Shown piece after piece: positions 9,463-17,754 of a stretch of DNA of 64,000 nt. A model generated the notes under the pieces. That model ran no database searches. It saw nothing but the letters and a program-made list of their open reading frames with translations, and was not told where the DNA came from. Origin of the DNA: Flavobacteriales bacterium (GTDB lineage Bacteria > Bacteroidota > Bacteroidia > Flavobacteriales_F > PHOS-HE28); the NCBI GenBank assembly GCA_020635715.1, contig JACJZG010000007.1:62001-126000 (forward strand). Reading direction: 5' to 3'. A program made the position numbers and the translations under genes. How positions within the stretch are numbered: the stretch's first letter is position 1; every line of letters starts with the position of its first letter.

Positions 9463-11313
9463 CTACCCGTTCATACTCACCAGGAACTCCTCATTGCTCT
9501 TCGTTCCTTCCATGTGCTTCTTCACGAACTCCATGGCTTCCACGCTGTTCATGTCGGCCAGGTGCTTGCGCAGGATCCAGGTGCGTTGGAGCACATCCTT
9601 GTGATGCAGGAGATCATCGCGACGGGTGCCGCTGCTGAGGATGTCGATGGCAGGGAAGATGCGGCGGTTGCTGATCTTCCGGTCGAGCTGCAGTTCCATG
9701 TTGCCCGTTCCCTTGAACTCCTCGAAGATCACCTCGTCCATCTTGCTGCCCGTATCCACGAGGGCCGTGGCCAGGATGGTGAGCGATCCACCGTTCTCGA
9801 TCTTCCGAGCCGCACCGAAGAACCGCTTCGGTTTCTGCAGGGCGTTGGCGTCCACACCACCGCTGAGGATCTTGCCGCTCGCAGGCTGCACGGTGTTGTA
9901 GGCGCGCGCCAGACGCGTGATGCTGTCCAGCAGGATCACCACGTCGTGCCCGCACTCGGTGAGGGCCTTCGCCTTCTCCAAGACGATGCCGGCCACCTGT
10001 ACGTGCCGTGATGCGGGCTCGTCGAAGGTGCTGGCGATGACCTCCGCGTTCACGCTGCGGGCCATGTCCGTCACTTCCTCCGGACGTTCATCGATCAGTA
10101 GGACGATCAGGTAGACCTCCGGGTGGTTGGCAGCGATCGCGTTGGCCACGTCCTTCAAGAGCACGGTCTTACCGGTCTTCGGCTGTGCCACGATCAGGCC
10201 GCGCTGTCCCTTGCCGATGGGGGAGAAGAGGTCCAGCACCCGCATGCTGATGTTGGTGTCCTTGCCCGCCAGGTTGAACTTCTCGTCCGGGAAGAGCGGT
10301 GTGAGGAACTTGAAGGGCACCCGGTCACGCACCCATTCCGGATCACGGCCGTTGATCACATCCACCTTCACCAACGGGAAGTACTTGTCGCCTTCGCGCG
10401 GCGGGCGCACATAGCCGTGCACGGTGTCGCCGAGCTTCAGGCCATACTGTTTGATCTGCTGCTGGCTCACGAACACATCATCCGGCGAGGCCAGGTAGTT
10501 GTAATCGCTGCTGCGCAGGAAGCCATAACCCTCGGGCATCACCTCCAGCACGCCCTCGGTCTCCACGAAGGCATCGAAGCTCAGCTGTTCGCGCTGCTGC
10601 TGTTGCTGCTGGCGTTGGTCGTTCCGCTGGTCGTTGCGTTGCTGGTCGCGCTGTTGATCGCGGTCCTGCCGCTCGTTCCGCTGGTCCTGGTTGCGGTCGT
10701 TGCGCTGATCGCGGCGGTCGTTCTGGTGGCGCTCGCGACGGTCGTTGTCATGGCGTTGGTCACGCTCATTGCGTTGGTCACGGTCGTTGCGTTGATCGCG
10801 ATCCTGGCGCTGACCGCGGTCATGCCGCTGGTCCTGGGGCCGGTCATCCCGTTGCTGATCGCGGTTCCGGTTCTGATCGGCAGGGATGCGTTCGCGACGG
10901 CCACGTTCCTGCTGGCGATCACCTCTCTGTGCGGGCTGTTCAGCTGCTGCGGGAGTGCTCGGCTTCTCCGGCTCGGCGCCGTTCTCCTCCTCCTCTTCGT
11001 CGTCATCCTCCTCACCGTTCTCGTCATCCTCGTCCAGGTCATCGTCATCCTCGTCCTCATCCGGTGCTGGTGGCTCGGGGTCTTCCACGGGAACCACCTC
11101 ATCGGACGTGGCCAGTGCGGTCAACGCGGCATCATCACCCACGAAGTCCGGGCCGATGGACTTGGGCTTGTCACCCTTGGCGCCCTGTGCCTCGAGGATC
11201 TTGGTGATCAGGTCGACCTTCTTCAGGGACTCGGCCTTCTTCAGTTTCAGCTCGCGGGCGATCTCCTTCAATTCGGAGAGCTTCATGCCGCTGAGTGCGG
11301 TCTGGTCGTACAT
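9463..11313 (-). CDS. rho: transcription termination factor Rho
   Basis: 616 residues, long for Rho. Rho_N helix domain at residues 1-45 (SELKEIARELKLKKAESL), an acidic tract at about 83-115, a Q/N/R/D-rich basic tract at about 130-240 with repeated RDQRNDRDQRNE-like units, the cold-shock RNA-binding domain at about 248-322 (EGYGFLRS), then the hexameric ATPase with P-loop VAQPKTGKT (about 375-383), LLIDERPEEVTDM and DSITRLARAYN. Rho ends transcription by translocating 5' to 3' on RNA. The charged insert is a feature of Bacteroidota Rho. Monocistronic; the leader contains a short hairpin at 11360-11376. Confidence 0.97.
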   Translation of the reverse strand: MYDQTALSGMKLSELKEIARELKLKKAESLKKVDLITKILEAQGAKGDKPKSIGPDFVGDDAALTALATSDEVVPVEDPEPPAPDEDEDDDDLDEDDENGEEDDDEEEEENGAEPEKPSTPAAAEQPAQRGDRQQERGRRERIPADQNRNRDQQRDDRPQDQRHDRGQRQDRDQRNDRDQRNERDQRHDNDRRERHQNDRRDQRNDRNQDQRNERQDRDQQRDQQRNDQRNDQRQQQQQQREQLSFDAFVETEGVLEVMPEGYGFLRSSDYNYLASPDDVFVSQQQIKQYGLKLGDTVHGYVRPPREGDKYFPLVKVDVINGRDPEWVRDRVPFKFLTPLFPDEKFNLAGKDTNISMRVLDLFSPIGKGQRGLIVAQPKTGKTVLLKDVANAIAANHPEVYLIVLLIDERPEEVTDMARSVNAEVIASTFDEPASRHVQVAGIVLEKAKALTECGHDVVILLDSITRLARAYNTVQPASGKILSGGVDANALQKPKRFFGAARKIENGGSLTILATALVDTGSKMDEVIFEEFKGTGNMELQLDRKISNRRIFPAIDILSSGTRRDDLLHHKDVLQRTWILRKHLADMNSVEAMEFVKKHMEGTKSNEEFLVSMNG

Positions 11314-11536
11314 GCGACGATCGGATATGGTTGGGGATGGACCGCTTGGGTCCGGTGGAAAGCCCGTTCGGGGCTTCAGTGTTCAGAACAGTAGGAAAAC
11401 GGTTCGAAGGGAGGGGGACCGACCATTGGTCTTCGGGGTGAACCCCGGGTCCCGGCAATGCGGTGCAATAATACGGCCTTCCGGTCAAAATGCAAAGTGC
11501 CCGGGGTTAGCTTCGCACCCGCTAGAAAGAGCGAAC

Positions 11537-12013
11537 ATGTGGCAGCGTAAACAGACGATCTACCTGGTGCTGGCGGCACTGATGGCCCTGGCCACCTGGT
11601 CCTTCCCAGTGGTGAGTTATGAGCATTCCGGCGAGCCCTTCTTCTTCCGCACCACTGGCTTCTTCAACGCGGAAGGGACCGAGGTTGTTGATGTGGAAAT
11701 GAAGCTGCCGTTCAGCATCCTGCTCACGGTGATCGGTGTAGCTCTGTTGGGTTGCATCCTGCTCTACAAGAACCGTTCTCGACAGATGCGCTTCGTAAGG
11801 GGTACCTACATTGTCACGCTCGCAATCATCGCCTTCCTCTTCATCACGGACAACAGTTTGCAGAGCTATCTCGGCCGCAACGGAGGGCTTGTTTCATCCA
11901 CCTACGGTGCCGGCTTCTACCTTCCGCTGGGGACGCTCATCCTCTCCTTCCTGGCGGAGCGCGCCATCCGGGCTGACGAGGCCCTGGTGCGCAGTACGGA
12001 CCGATTGCGTTAG
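11537..12013 (+). CDS. DUF4293-like membrane protein
   Basis: 158 residues from the ATG at 11537 (MWQRKQTIYLVLAAL); the frame is open far upstream only because it runs antisense to rho. Four membrane helices are visible (about 7-23, 58-75, 86-103 and 128-142). The MWQRKQTIYL opening and topology match DUF4293, a Bacteroidota inner-membrane family without known function that commonly sits beside rho. Its 3' end overlaps the convergent enoyl-CoA hydratase gene by 4 nt. Confidence 0.82.
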   Translation: MWQRKQTIYLVLAALMALATWSFPVVSYEHSGEPFFFRTTGFFNAEGTEVVDVEMKLPFSILLTVIGVALLGCILLYKNRSRQMRFVRGTYIVTLAIIAFLFITDNSLQSYLGRNGGLVSSTYGAGFYLPLGTLILSFLAERAIRADEALVRSTDRLR

Positions 12014-12780
12014 CCCTTCGCCACCGCGGCCTTGAACTTCGCGATCGCCTCGCGGGTGAAGTCGCTCAGCACGAGCCGCCCGCTGATCTTGGCCCGTTCG
12101 ATCAGGAGTTCGTCCCAATCCTCGGTGCCTTTCCACATCACGGCCTTCAGCTCGGCCATGGCCTCGGGGCTGTAGGCGGCCAGTTCCTTGGTGTGCGCCT
12201 CGATCCGGGCATCCAATGCTTCGAGGGTGGGGAAGGTCTCGGCGTACATGCCACGGGCAACGCACCAGTCCGCCTCACGACGCAGGGCGGGAGAGGCGCT
12301 CAACAAGCCGAAGGTGCCGGTGCCCACCTTGCGTTCCACCGCCGGGCCCACCACGAATGGACCGATGCCGATGGCAAGCTCGCTCAGGCGCGCGCTGGCC
12401 TTCTCGTGCGCGTAGGCGATGTCCACCGCACAGGCCAGGCCGACACCACCACCCACCGTGTGCGCATGGATGCGCCCGATCACCAGCACGGGCACCTTGC
12501 GGATGGCATTGATCACGTGGGCGAAGCCACTGAAGAACGCCAGGCCGGTCGTCGCGTCATCGATGGAAACGAGCTCATCGAAGCTCGCACCGGCGCAGAA
12601 GGCCTTCTCCCCATCGCTCCGAAGCACGATCACACGCACCGATGGGTCCTTGCCGCAAGCCGTGATCGCATCGGCCATGCCGCGCAGGATGTGCCCGGGC
12701 AAACTGTTGCTCTTCGGGTGGTGGAAGGTCACCGTGGCGATCCCGTCCTGGATCCGGTGATTCACGTAGCCATCGCTCAT
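12010..12780 (-). CDS. enoyl-CoA hydratase/isomerase family protein
   Basis: 256 residues, full length for the crotonase fold. Conserved features: VRVIVLRSDGEKAFCAGASFDEL for the first oxyanion-hole loop, then HAHTVGGGVGLACAVDIAYAHEKA for the second. It would hydrate or isomerise acyl-CoA thioesters in the cytoplasm. It could support aromatic or fatty-acid catabolism together with PaaZ 44 kb away, but that link is only inferred. An AACTTTG -7-like word lies upstream on the minus strand. Confidence 0.9.
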   Translation of the reverse strand: MSDGYVNHRIQDGIATVTFHHPKSNSLPGHILRGMADAITACGKDPSVRVIVLRSDGEKAFCAGASFDELVSIDDATTGLAFFSGFAHVINAIRKVPVLVIGRIHAHTVGGGVGLACAVDIAYAHEKASARLSELAIGIGPFVVGPAVERKVGTGTFGLLSASPALRREADWCVARGMYAETFPTLEALDARIEAHTKELAAYSPEAMAELKAVMWKGTEDWDELLIERAKISGRLVLSDFTREAIAKFKAAVAKG

Positions 12781-12873
12781 GGTCTGTCGTCGCTTGGGTG
12801 GACAAAGTTCGGCCCTGACGGGTGACCGATGTACCTTGTGACGTCAGAAACGTGAACTCGAAAAACCAGAAGC

Positions 12874-13305
12874 ATGTTCGATCAGATCCTCAAGACCCTT
12901 CAGCAACAGGCCGTTCCACAGCTCATGAACCAGTTCGGGCTGGACGAGAAGCAGGCCGGTGGTTCGGTCAAAGCCGCCGCAGACAGTGTGAAGGAGGCGG
13001 TGGCCGGTGACAATGTCTTCGGCCTTGACGATGCGTTGAGCCTCTTCAGCAGCGGTGCCAACTCCAAGGGCGCCGATGGATTGATGGAGAAGATCGGCGG
13101 GTTGTTGCAGAACAAGCTGACCGGGCAGATCGGATTGGAAAGCAGCAAGGCGAGCGGCGTGTCGGGCATGTTGCTGCCCTTGATCACCGACCTGGTGAGC
13201 CGCCATGTGGGTGGGGACGCGAAGAATCTGCAGTCATTACTCGGCGGCGAAGGTCTGGCCGGTGCCGCGAAGGGCTTGCTGGGGAACCTGTTCAAGCGCG
13301 GATAG
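12874..13305 (+). CDS. small Ala/Gly/Leu-rich protein, DUF937-like
   Basis: 143 residues with no signal peptide or membrane helix. The pattern (alternating helices with LTQQ-like N-terminus, GGLLQNKLTGQIGLESSKASGV and a closing GLLGNLFKRG) resembles DUF937/YidB-type proteins, whose function is unknown. A TACCTTGTG word at 12832 may be the promoter. A strong hairpin follows the stop codon. The family call is tentative; that the gene is real is supported by composition and isolated good context. Confidence 0.65.
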   Translation: MFDQILKTLQQQAVPQLMNQFGLDEKQAGGSVKAAADSVKEAVAGDNVFGLDDALSLFSSGANSKGADGLMEKIGGLLQNKLTGQIGLESSKASGVSGMLLPLITDLVSRHVGGDAKNLQSLLGGEGLAGAAKGLLGNLFKRG

Positions 13306-13320
13306 TCGCAGCGATCATGA

Positions 13321-13355
13321 ACGGCCGCCCGATCCGCGCTGGATCCGGCGGCCGT
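13321..13355 (+). terminator. hairpin after the DUF937-like gene
   Basis: Arms ACGGCCGCC (13321-13329) and GGCGGCCGT (13347-13355) pair perfectly, with an inner GATCC/GGATC stem. No T-run follows, so it is either a weak intrinsic terminator or an RNA 3'-end stabiliser. Confidence 0.5.
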
Positions 13356-13410
13356 TCTCATATCCGCGAAGCTATCTTCCCTGCGGATCAATAATTCCGT
13401 TCTCCCATCC

Positions 13411-14496
13411 ATGTCGCGCATTCTTCTGATCGCCTCGGGCCTTGCCGTACTGCTCTCTGCTTGCAATGTGAACCGGATCGCGGAGAAGCGCGCGCAGCGG
13501 GCCTTCGAGGAGACCGGCCTCGAGGCACGCACCTTCACCGATGAGAAAGGGCCGCACTTCGCTTATGCCAGCAAGGGCCTGGGCAACGGAAGCAAGCCCC
13601 GGTTGATGCTGGTGCACGGGATCACGAGCAGTCATGCGATGTGGGCCGGCAACCTGGCGGTGCTCTCGGAACACTTCGACCTGATCGTGCCGGACCTCAT
13701 CGGTCATGGCCGGAGCACCGACCAGTGGAGCGGCTCCAGTGTGGACCGCCAGGTGGAACACCTCGCACTCCTGCTGGACAGCCTGGGTGTGCGGGAACCG
13801 ATCCACGTGGTCGGCAACTCGTACGGTGGAGCCATCAGCGCCAACTTCGCGGAGCAGCAGCCGCACCGGACACGAACGCTGGTGATCTACGATGGACCGG
13901 CCAGTGACTATACGAGCGCCATGGCCGATAGTGTGGCCCGGAGCCGCGGTGCAACGGATATCGCCGACCTGTTCACCCCGGAGGATCCGGACGAGATGTA
14001 TCGCCTGCTGGCCACCTCATTGTACGAACCGCCCAAGGTGCCCGGCTTCGCGCGCAAGCAGCTCTTCAGGAAGTTCAATGCACATCAACCTGTCTACCTC
14101 GGATTGTTGAAGGACCTGCTGAAGAACGAGGATCGCTATGCCACCAAGCACTACCTCTGGACCATGCCGGTGTTTGTGCTCTGGGGCGAGGGCGACCGGT
14201 TGATCCCCTTGTCGGTGGGCGAGGGTATCGCGGCACGCAATGGCCTTCCAGCGGATCACCTCATCGTTGTGCCGAAGGCTGGTCATGTGGCCAGCATCGA
14301 ACAGAAGGATGTGTTCGAGGGACACCTGCTCCGCATACTGAAGGAGCCCCCCTGTGAGGATCCCACCCGGAAGAGCGAAGGGCATTGTACGATGGAGTTT
14401 GATCCGTTCTGTGGTTGCGATGGCAGGACCTACCCGAACAAGTGTGCCGCCTGGCGTGCCGGGGTGCAGGTGGTGGCGCGGGGTTCATGCCCTTGA
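13411..14496 (+). CDS. alpha/beta hydrolase lipoprotein with C-terminal Kazal-type domain
   Basis: 361 residues. A lipoprotein signal (LAVLLSAC, Cys18) precedes an alpha/beta hydrolase fold: oxyanion segment MLVHGITSSH (about 66), nucleophile elbow GNSYGGA with Ser137, a late Asp in LWGEGDRLIP and His in PKAGHVASIE. The last 45 residues form an unrelated six-cysteine Kazal-like module (GHCTMEFDPFCGCDGRTYPN and a final GSCP). Kazal domains inhibit serine proteases. The fusion would place an esterase or peptidase and an inhibitor-like knob on the same surface lipoprotein. Both domains are in one uninterrupted frame. TATCTTCC at 13373 is a possible -7 box. Confidence 0.88.
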   Translation: MSRILLIASGLAVLLSACNVNRIAEKRAQRAFEETGLEARTFTDEKGPHFAYASKGLGNGSKPRLMLVHGITSSHAMWAGNLAVLSEHFDLIVPDLIGHGRSTDQWSGSSVDRQVEHLALLLDSLGVREPIHVVGNSYGGAISANFAEQQPHRTRTLVIYDGPASDYTSAMADSVARSRGATDIADLFTPEDPDEMYRLLATSLYEPPKVPGFARKQLFRKFNAHQPVYLGLLKDLLKNEDRYATKHYLWTMPVFVLWGEGDRLIPLSVGEGIAARNGLPADHLIVVPKAGHVASIEQKDVFEGHLLRILKEPPCEDPTRKSEGHCTMEFDPFCGCDGRTYPNKCAAWRAGVQVVARGSCP

Positions 14497-14508
14497 ACAC
14501 GATGTGAT

Positions 14509-14524
14509 CAACGATCGATCGTTG
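14509..14524. repeat. 16-bp perfect palindrome
   Basis: CAACGATCGATCGTTG directly follows the hydrolase-Kazal gene (13 nt past its stop). It could be an operator, a methylation-rich site (two GATC) or a 3'-end hairpin. No T-run follows. Confidence 0.6.
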
Positions 14525-14722
14525 GATCCCGCGTCGCGCAAGGAAAGCGCCACGTAGGTCACAAGACGGCATTGGTCGGGCGCTCCGAGGTGATCATCTA
14601 TTCCTTGGAACTCCGGCGGCACACGCACCGTTCTTTGCGGCAGTGATCGGTAAGGCATGGCCGGAACCCCATGCTCCCGATCCAGGAACACCACATATCG
14701 GCCTGATTCCATCTACCTGCAC

Positions 14723-15205
14723 ATGGAAAGGAAGAACCTGCTCCCGCCCGCGCTGCTGGACCAGCTGCGCCGCCACCTCTACGAACTGTACTTCATCCAT
14801 CGACGGCTGCCGGTGGTGTTGCAACGTGCCGTGGTGGCCACGCGCACCCAGCGCTGGGGTGCCTTCTTCCGCGAGCAGGTGATGGGTGTGCAGGTGCAGC
14901 GTGCCGAGCTGGACCGGTTGATCGCAGGCTGGGGAGAACGCCTGCGCCCCTGCGCCTGCGCCGAGGTGGACGATCTGCTGAATGAGATACACCACGCATT
15001 GGCCGCGCGCCATGAAGAGGCACGGATGGAGGATCGTGTGCACGAAGTGTTCCTGGTGCTGTGCAAGGTGGTGCTCGCCCGCCTGGAGGAGGGGGTGGAT
15101 CTGGCGCGTCGGTTGGGCGACAACGACCTTGCCGAGCACCTCACCTCGCTCTTCGCTGGGGAAAGCGACCGGCAACGCGCCATGCCGGAGATGCGCGCGG
15201 CCTGA
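14723..15205 (+). CDS. ferritin-like DUF892 (YciF-type) protein
   Basis: 160 residues from the ATG at 14723 (MERKNLLPPALLDQLRRHL); 22 further codons upstream are open but do not fit. The all-helical pattern, the HLYELYFIHRRLPVVLQRAV start and the acid/histidine pairs in helices resemble DUF892 (YciE/YciF), ferritin-like proteins linked to stress tolerance. The metal ligands are less complete than in the usual family, so the call is by overall pattern. A CTACCTGC word 5-12 nt upstream may be the promoter. Confidence 0.6.
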   Translation: MERKNLLPPALLDQLRRHLYELYFIHRRLPVVLQRAVVATRTQRWGAFFREQVMGVQVQRAELDRLIAGWGERLRPCACAEVDDLLNEIHHALAARHEEARMEDRVHEVFLVLCKVVLARLEEGVDLARRLGDNDLAEHLTSLFAGESDRQRAMPEMRAA

Positions 15206-15233
15206 GGAGGTCAGCGATCGGCTTCACGCACCA

Positions 15234-15962
15234 TCACTCGGTCGATGGGGCTGCGACCACCTTGTAGCGGATGGACACATCGGTAAGGACGGCGTCGCTG
15301 CCCGCGGTGCGTGCGTCACGCATGGGAGCGAAAGAGGTCCAGGACGTATCGGCCTCCGACGGTCGTGCGGGCAGGGTGATGTCCGCCGCCAACCAGGTAT
15401 CGTTCAGGATGTGGAAGCTGGCGACGCGACCAAAGGCGCGGCTACGCAGCGGGGCGATGGCCGTGACCAACAGATGATCCGGCTCCTCGCGGAACTGACC
15501 ACGATCGATCTCCGCATAATGGTTGTCCTTCGGTCCGGCATACACGCTAAGGCGAATGCCATTGGGTTCCAACGCTTCCGCGGGCAGGCGATGGCGGGGT
15601 ACGCGCACCTCGAACTTCAGCAGTAGCTCTTGTCCGTTGATCCGCGGCGGGCGGGGCAGTGACACCAGGCTGAGGCCCGCGATCAACAGCAAGGCCAGTT
15701 GGGCCAGGAGGATCGACAAGCCAGCCGCCTTCCAGAACTGGCCCCATTCGGTGGCGTGAACGAGCTTGCTCCCGAGCAGGCCGAAGAGGAAACCACCAAT
15801 GAACCCGGCCGGGATCAGCACGAAACCGATGAGCATGCCGCGTCCGCCCTCGAAGTCGCTGACGCCATGCATGCGGGTGACCTTGTCCGTGACCGGTGCG
15901 GTGATGATGGCCGTGATCACGGCGGTGAGCAGTGCGACGACCAAGGCGACCTTCCAGGACAT
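15234..15962 (-). CDS. membrane-anchored protein of unknown function
   Basis: 242 residues. Three hydrophobic helices (about 4-22, 44-66 and 78-100) are followed by a 140-residue soluble beta-rich part with FEVRVPRHRLPAEALEPNG and FHILNDTWLAADITLP. I do not recognise the family. The gene is transcribed alone between the DUF892-like gene and a divergent hypothetical gene. Confidence 0.72.
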   Translation of the reverse strand: MSWKVALVVALLTAVITAIITAPVTDKVTRMHGVSDFEGGRGMLIGFVLIPAGFIGGFLFGLLGSKLVHATEWGQFWKAAGLSILLAQLALLLIAGLSLVSLPRPPRINGQELLLKFEVRVPRHRLPAEALEPNGIRLSVYAGPKDNHYAEIDRGQFREEPDHLLVTAIAPLRSRAFGRVASFHILNDTWLAADITLPARPSEADTSWTSFAPMRDARTAGSDAVLTDVSIRYKVVAAPSTE

Positions 15963-16054
15963 GGTATGGGGGTGTGCTGGTGAAGATCGGCATCTTCGGT
16001 GAACGGATGCTTGCCGCCACGGATCATCTTTGAACCACCAACCCTCACGGCACC

Positions 16055-17407
16055 ATGGAGCAGGCGCGCGTCACCATCACCCAGGAAGGACGATCGGGCA
16101 GCGTCATTTATGAAGAAGCGGGGCAGCGCATCAGCGGTTGGTGGGAGTTCGGTGGAGGCGATGTGATCACCATCGTGAGCATGGGTGATCGTTCCCAATG
16201 GGACAAGGACCATCCCTGGGCTGTGGAAAGAAGAGGGGCCATCCTGCGCACGGTCGCCGATGAGGTGATCCGCCAGAAGGCGTCGGGTTGTACCGCCGAG
16301 ATCGAAGAGGAGGATGGGTGCATCACGATCCGCCAACGCCGTGGTGTTCCGCCTTCCGCACCCAAGCCCGCTGGACCCACCGCTTGGTACGGCCGCTATC
16401 GGGATCTCAAGATGAAGCTGGCCCTGGCCGTCGGTGCGGTAGCGCTCATCTTCGGGGGCGTGATCTGGTTGAAGGATACCTTCCTGGTGATCGATCCAGG
16501 ACCAGGAACACCGCTGGGCGATGCGGTGCGGACCGATGCGCACATCGCCATCCTCCTGCAGACGCTGGAGGCGTATACACCCTCGCTCCACCGCGACCAT
16601 TCCAAGGATCGTTACGCCATCAGCGCACTGCTCGTTCCCTTGGATGGCTCGTCCCCGAAGAAGGTCTTGATCAAGGAAGGCCTGGAGGGCAACTCCTTCT
16701 CACTGGCCGAGCTGCTCGGGAGTGACGGGCGAACGCTCTGGTTCGATGTCAATGGAACGGGTGGAGTGGACCTTTCGAGCTACGACGTGGTGCCGGGTGC
16801 ACCGGGTGATCTCCGCAGGCTGCAAGGCGGTCGTGCGCTTCCGTTCCAACCCCGGATCGAGGCGCAGCTGGCGGCCGGCTTCTACTTGGATGAAGGCACC
16901 TGGCTCGGTTTGCTTTCCGCCATGGAGGTGGAAAAGGAATACGCAGCCGGCAAGTGGGTGCGACCGATCGCAAGTGTGAACGAGGGCGTGCATCCACGGC
17001 GCTTGCATCGGGGCAGGATGGGGAATGAGGCGGCTACGGGAAGCCGTCGGATCAGCGCCATGGACCCCATCGGTGCGGAGGAGTTCCTCGGCGCGGCCTT
17101 CCTTCGGATGGATGAGCGATCGGAACCGATACGCCTTTCCGATCCAACTGGTGCCTTGATGATCTACACCTCTGAGCCGGGTATGAAAGGCACCTTGATG
17201 CTGGCCCGTGTGGATGCGCGCGGTGAATTGGTGTGGCGCGTGGATACGGCCATTGATCGGTTCAAATTGCAGCAGATCCTGCCTGGTGAGAAGGTCTCTG
17301 CGTTCCTGGGCACACGCCTGCCGGTACCTGGCAAGGTGAGCGAGCCGATCCTGGTGCTTGTGGACCATGCCAGCGGCAAGGCGGTGACACACTCGCTCTG
17401 GCGCTGA
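16055..17407 (+). CDS. single-pass membrane protein of unknown function
   Basis: 450 residues. A 100-residue cytoplasmic domain contains ISGWWEFGGGDVITIV, followed by one transmembrane helix (about 121-139) and a large extracytoplasmic domain. The latter has repeated short beta-like segments (LSSYDVVPGAPGDLRRLQGG). ATCTTTG at 16027 is a plausible -7 box. No family recognised. It converges on a small gene with an 8-nt gap. Confidence 0.75.
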   Translation: MEQARVTITQEGRSGSVIYEEAGQRISGWWEFGGGDVITIVSMGDRSQWDKDHPWAVERRGAILRTVADEVIRQKASGCTAEIEEEDGCITIRQRRGVPPSAPKPAGPTAWYGRYRDLKMKLALAVGAVALIFGGVIWLKDTFLVIDPGPGTPLGDAVRTDAHIAILLQTLEAYTPSLHRDHSKDRYAISALLVPLDGSSPKKVLIKEGLEGNSFSLAELLGSDGRTLWFDVNGTGGVDLSSYDVVPGAPGDLRRLQGGRALPFQPRIEAQLAAGFYLDEGTWLGLLSAMEVEKEYAAGKWVRPIASVNEGVHPRRLHRGRMGNEAATGSRRISAMDPIGAEEFLGAAFLRMDERSEPIRLSDPTGALMIYTSEPGMKGTLMLARVDARGELVWRVDTAIDRFKLQQILPGEKVSAFLGTRLPVPGKVSEPILVLVDHASGKAVTHSLWR

Positions 17408-17415
17408 GCACCGGC

Positions 17416-17703
17416 TCACACCAGCTGACCGATCACGGCATCGATCCGGTCCTTCAGTGCTTCACACGCCCTGATCGTATCACCATGCAGTTCATCCCGC
17501 GGGGTCAGGGTATTCTCGCGCAATGCATCCACCGCATCGCGCAATTCCGCGCACCGTGGATCGGTCGCGATGCCCCGTTCCATCATCCGGTCGATCTCGT
17601 CGATCAGGCCGCCATCTACGTGGCCATGGCGCAGTTCCGTCTGCAACATGAGCGTGGTGCGTTGTAATAGGCGCAGGTCGCGGATGAGTTCGGTATCGGT
17701 CAT
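17416..17703 (-). CDS. small helical protein of unknown function
   Basis: 95 residues, helical, charged, no membrane segment: MTDTELIRDLRLLQRTTLML then two more predicted helices. Divergent from the MFS gene, with ATCTTTG at 17715-17721 (minus strand) as a possible -7 box 12-18 nt before its ATG. Good codon usage supports coding; function unknown. Confidence 0.7.
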   Translation of the reverse strand: MTDTELIRDLRLLQRTTLMLQTELRHGHVDGGLIDEIDRMMERGIATDPRCAELRDAVDALRENTLTPRDELHGDTIRACEALKDRIDAVIGQLV

Positions 17704-17754
17704 GATCGCCGCAAAGATGTGCGACCGTATCGGCTTGGCGGATAGGTTCGCGGT

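Noticed and set aside
10123..11394. 423-codon plus-strand frame opposite rho with many Leu/Val
   Set aside because: It arises because the Q/N/R/D codons of Rho read as Leu/Val/Ile on the other strand. It looks like a membrane protein but is not.
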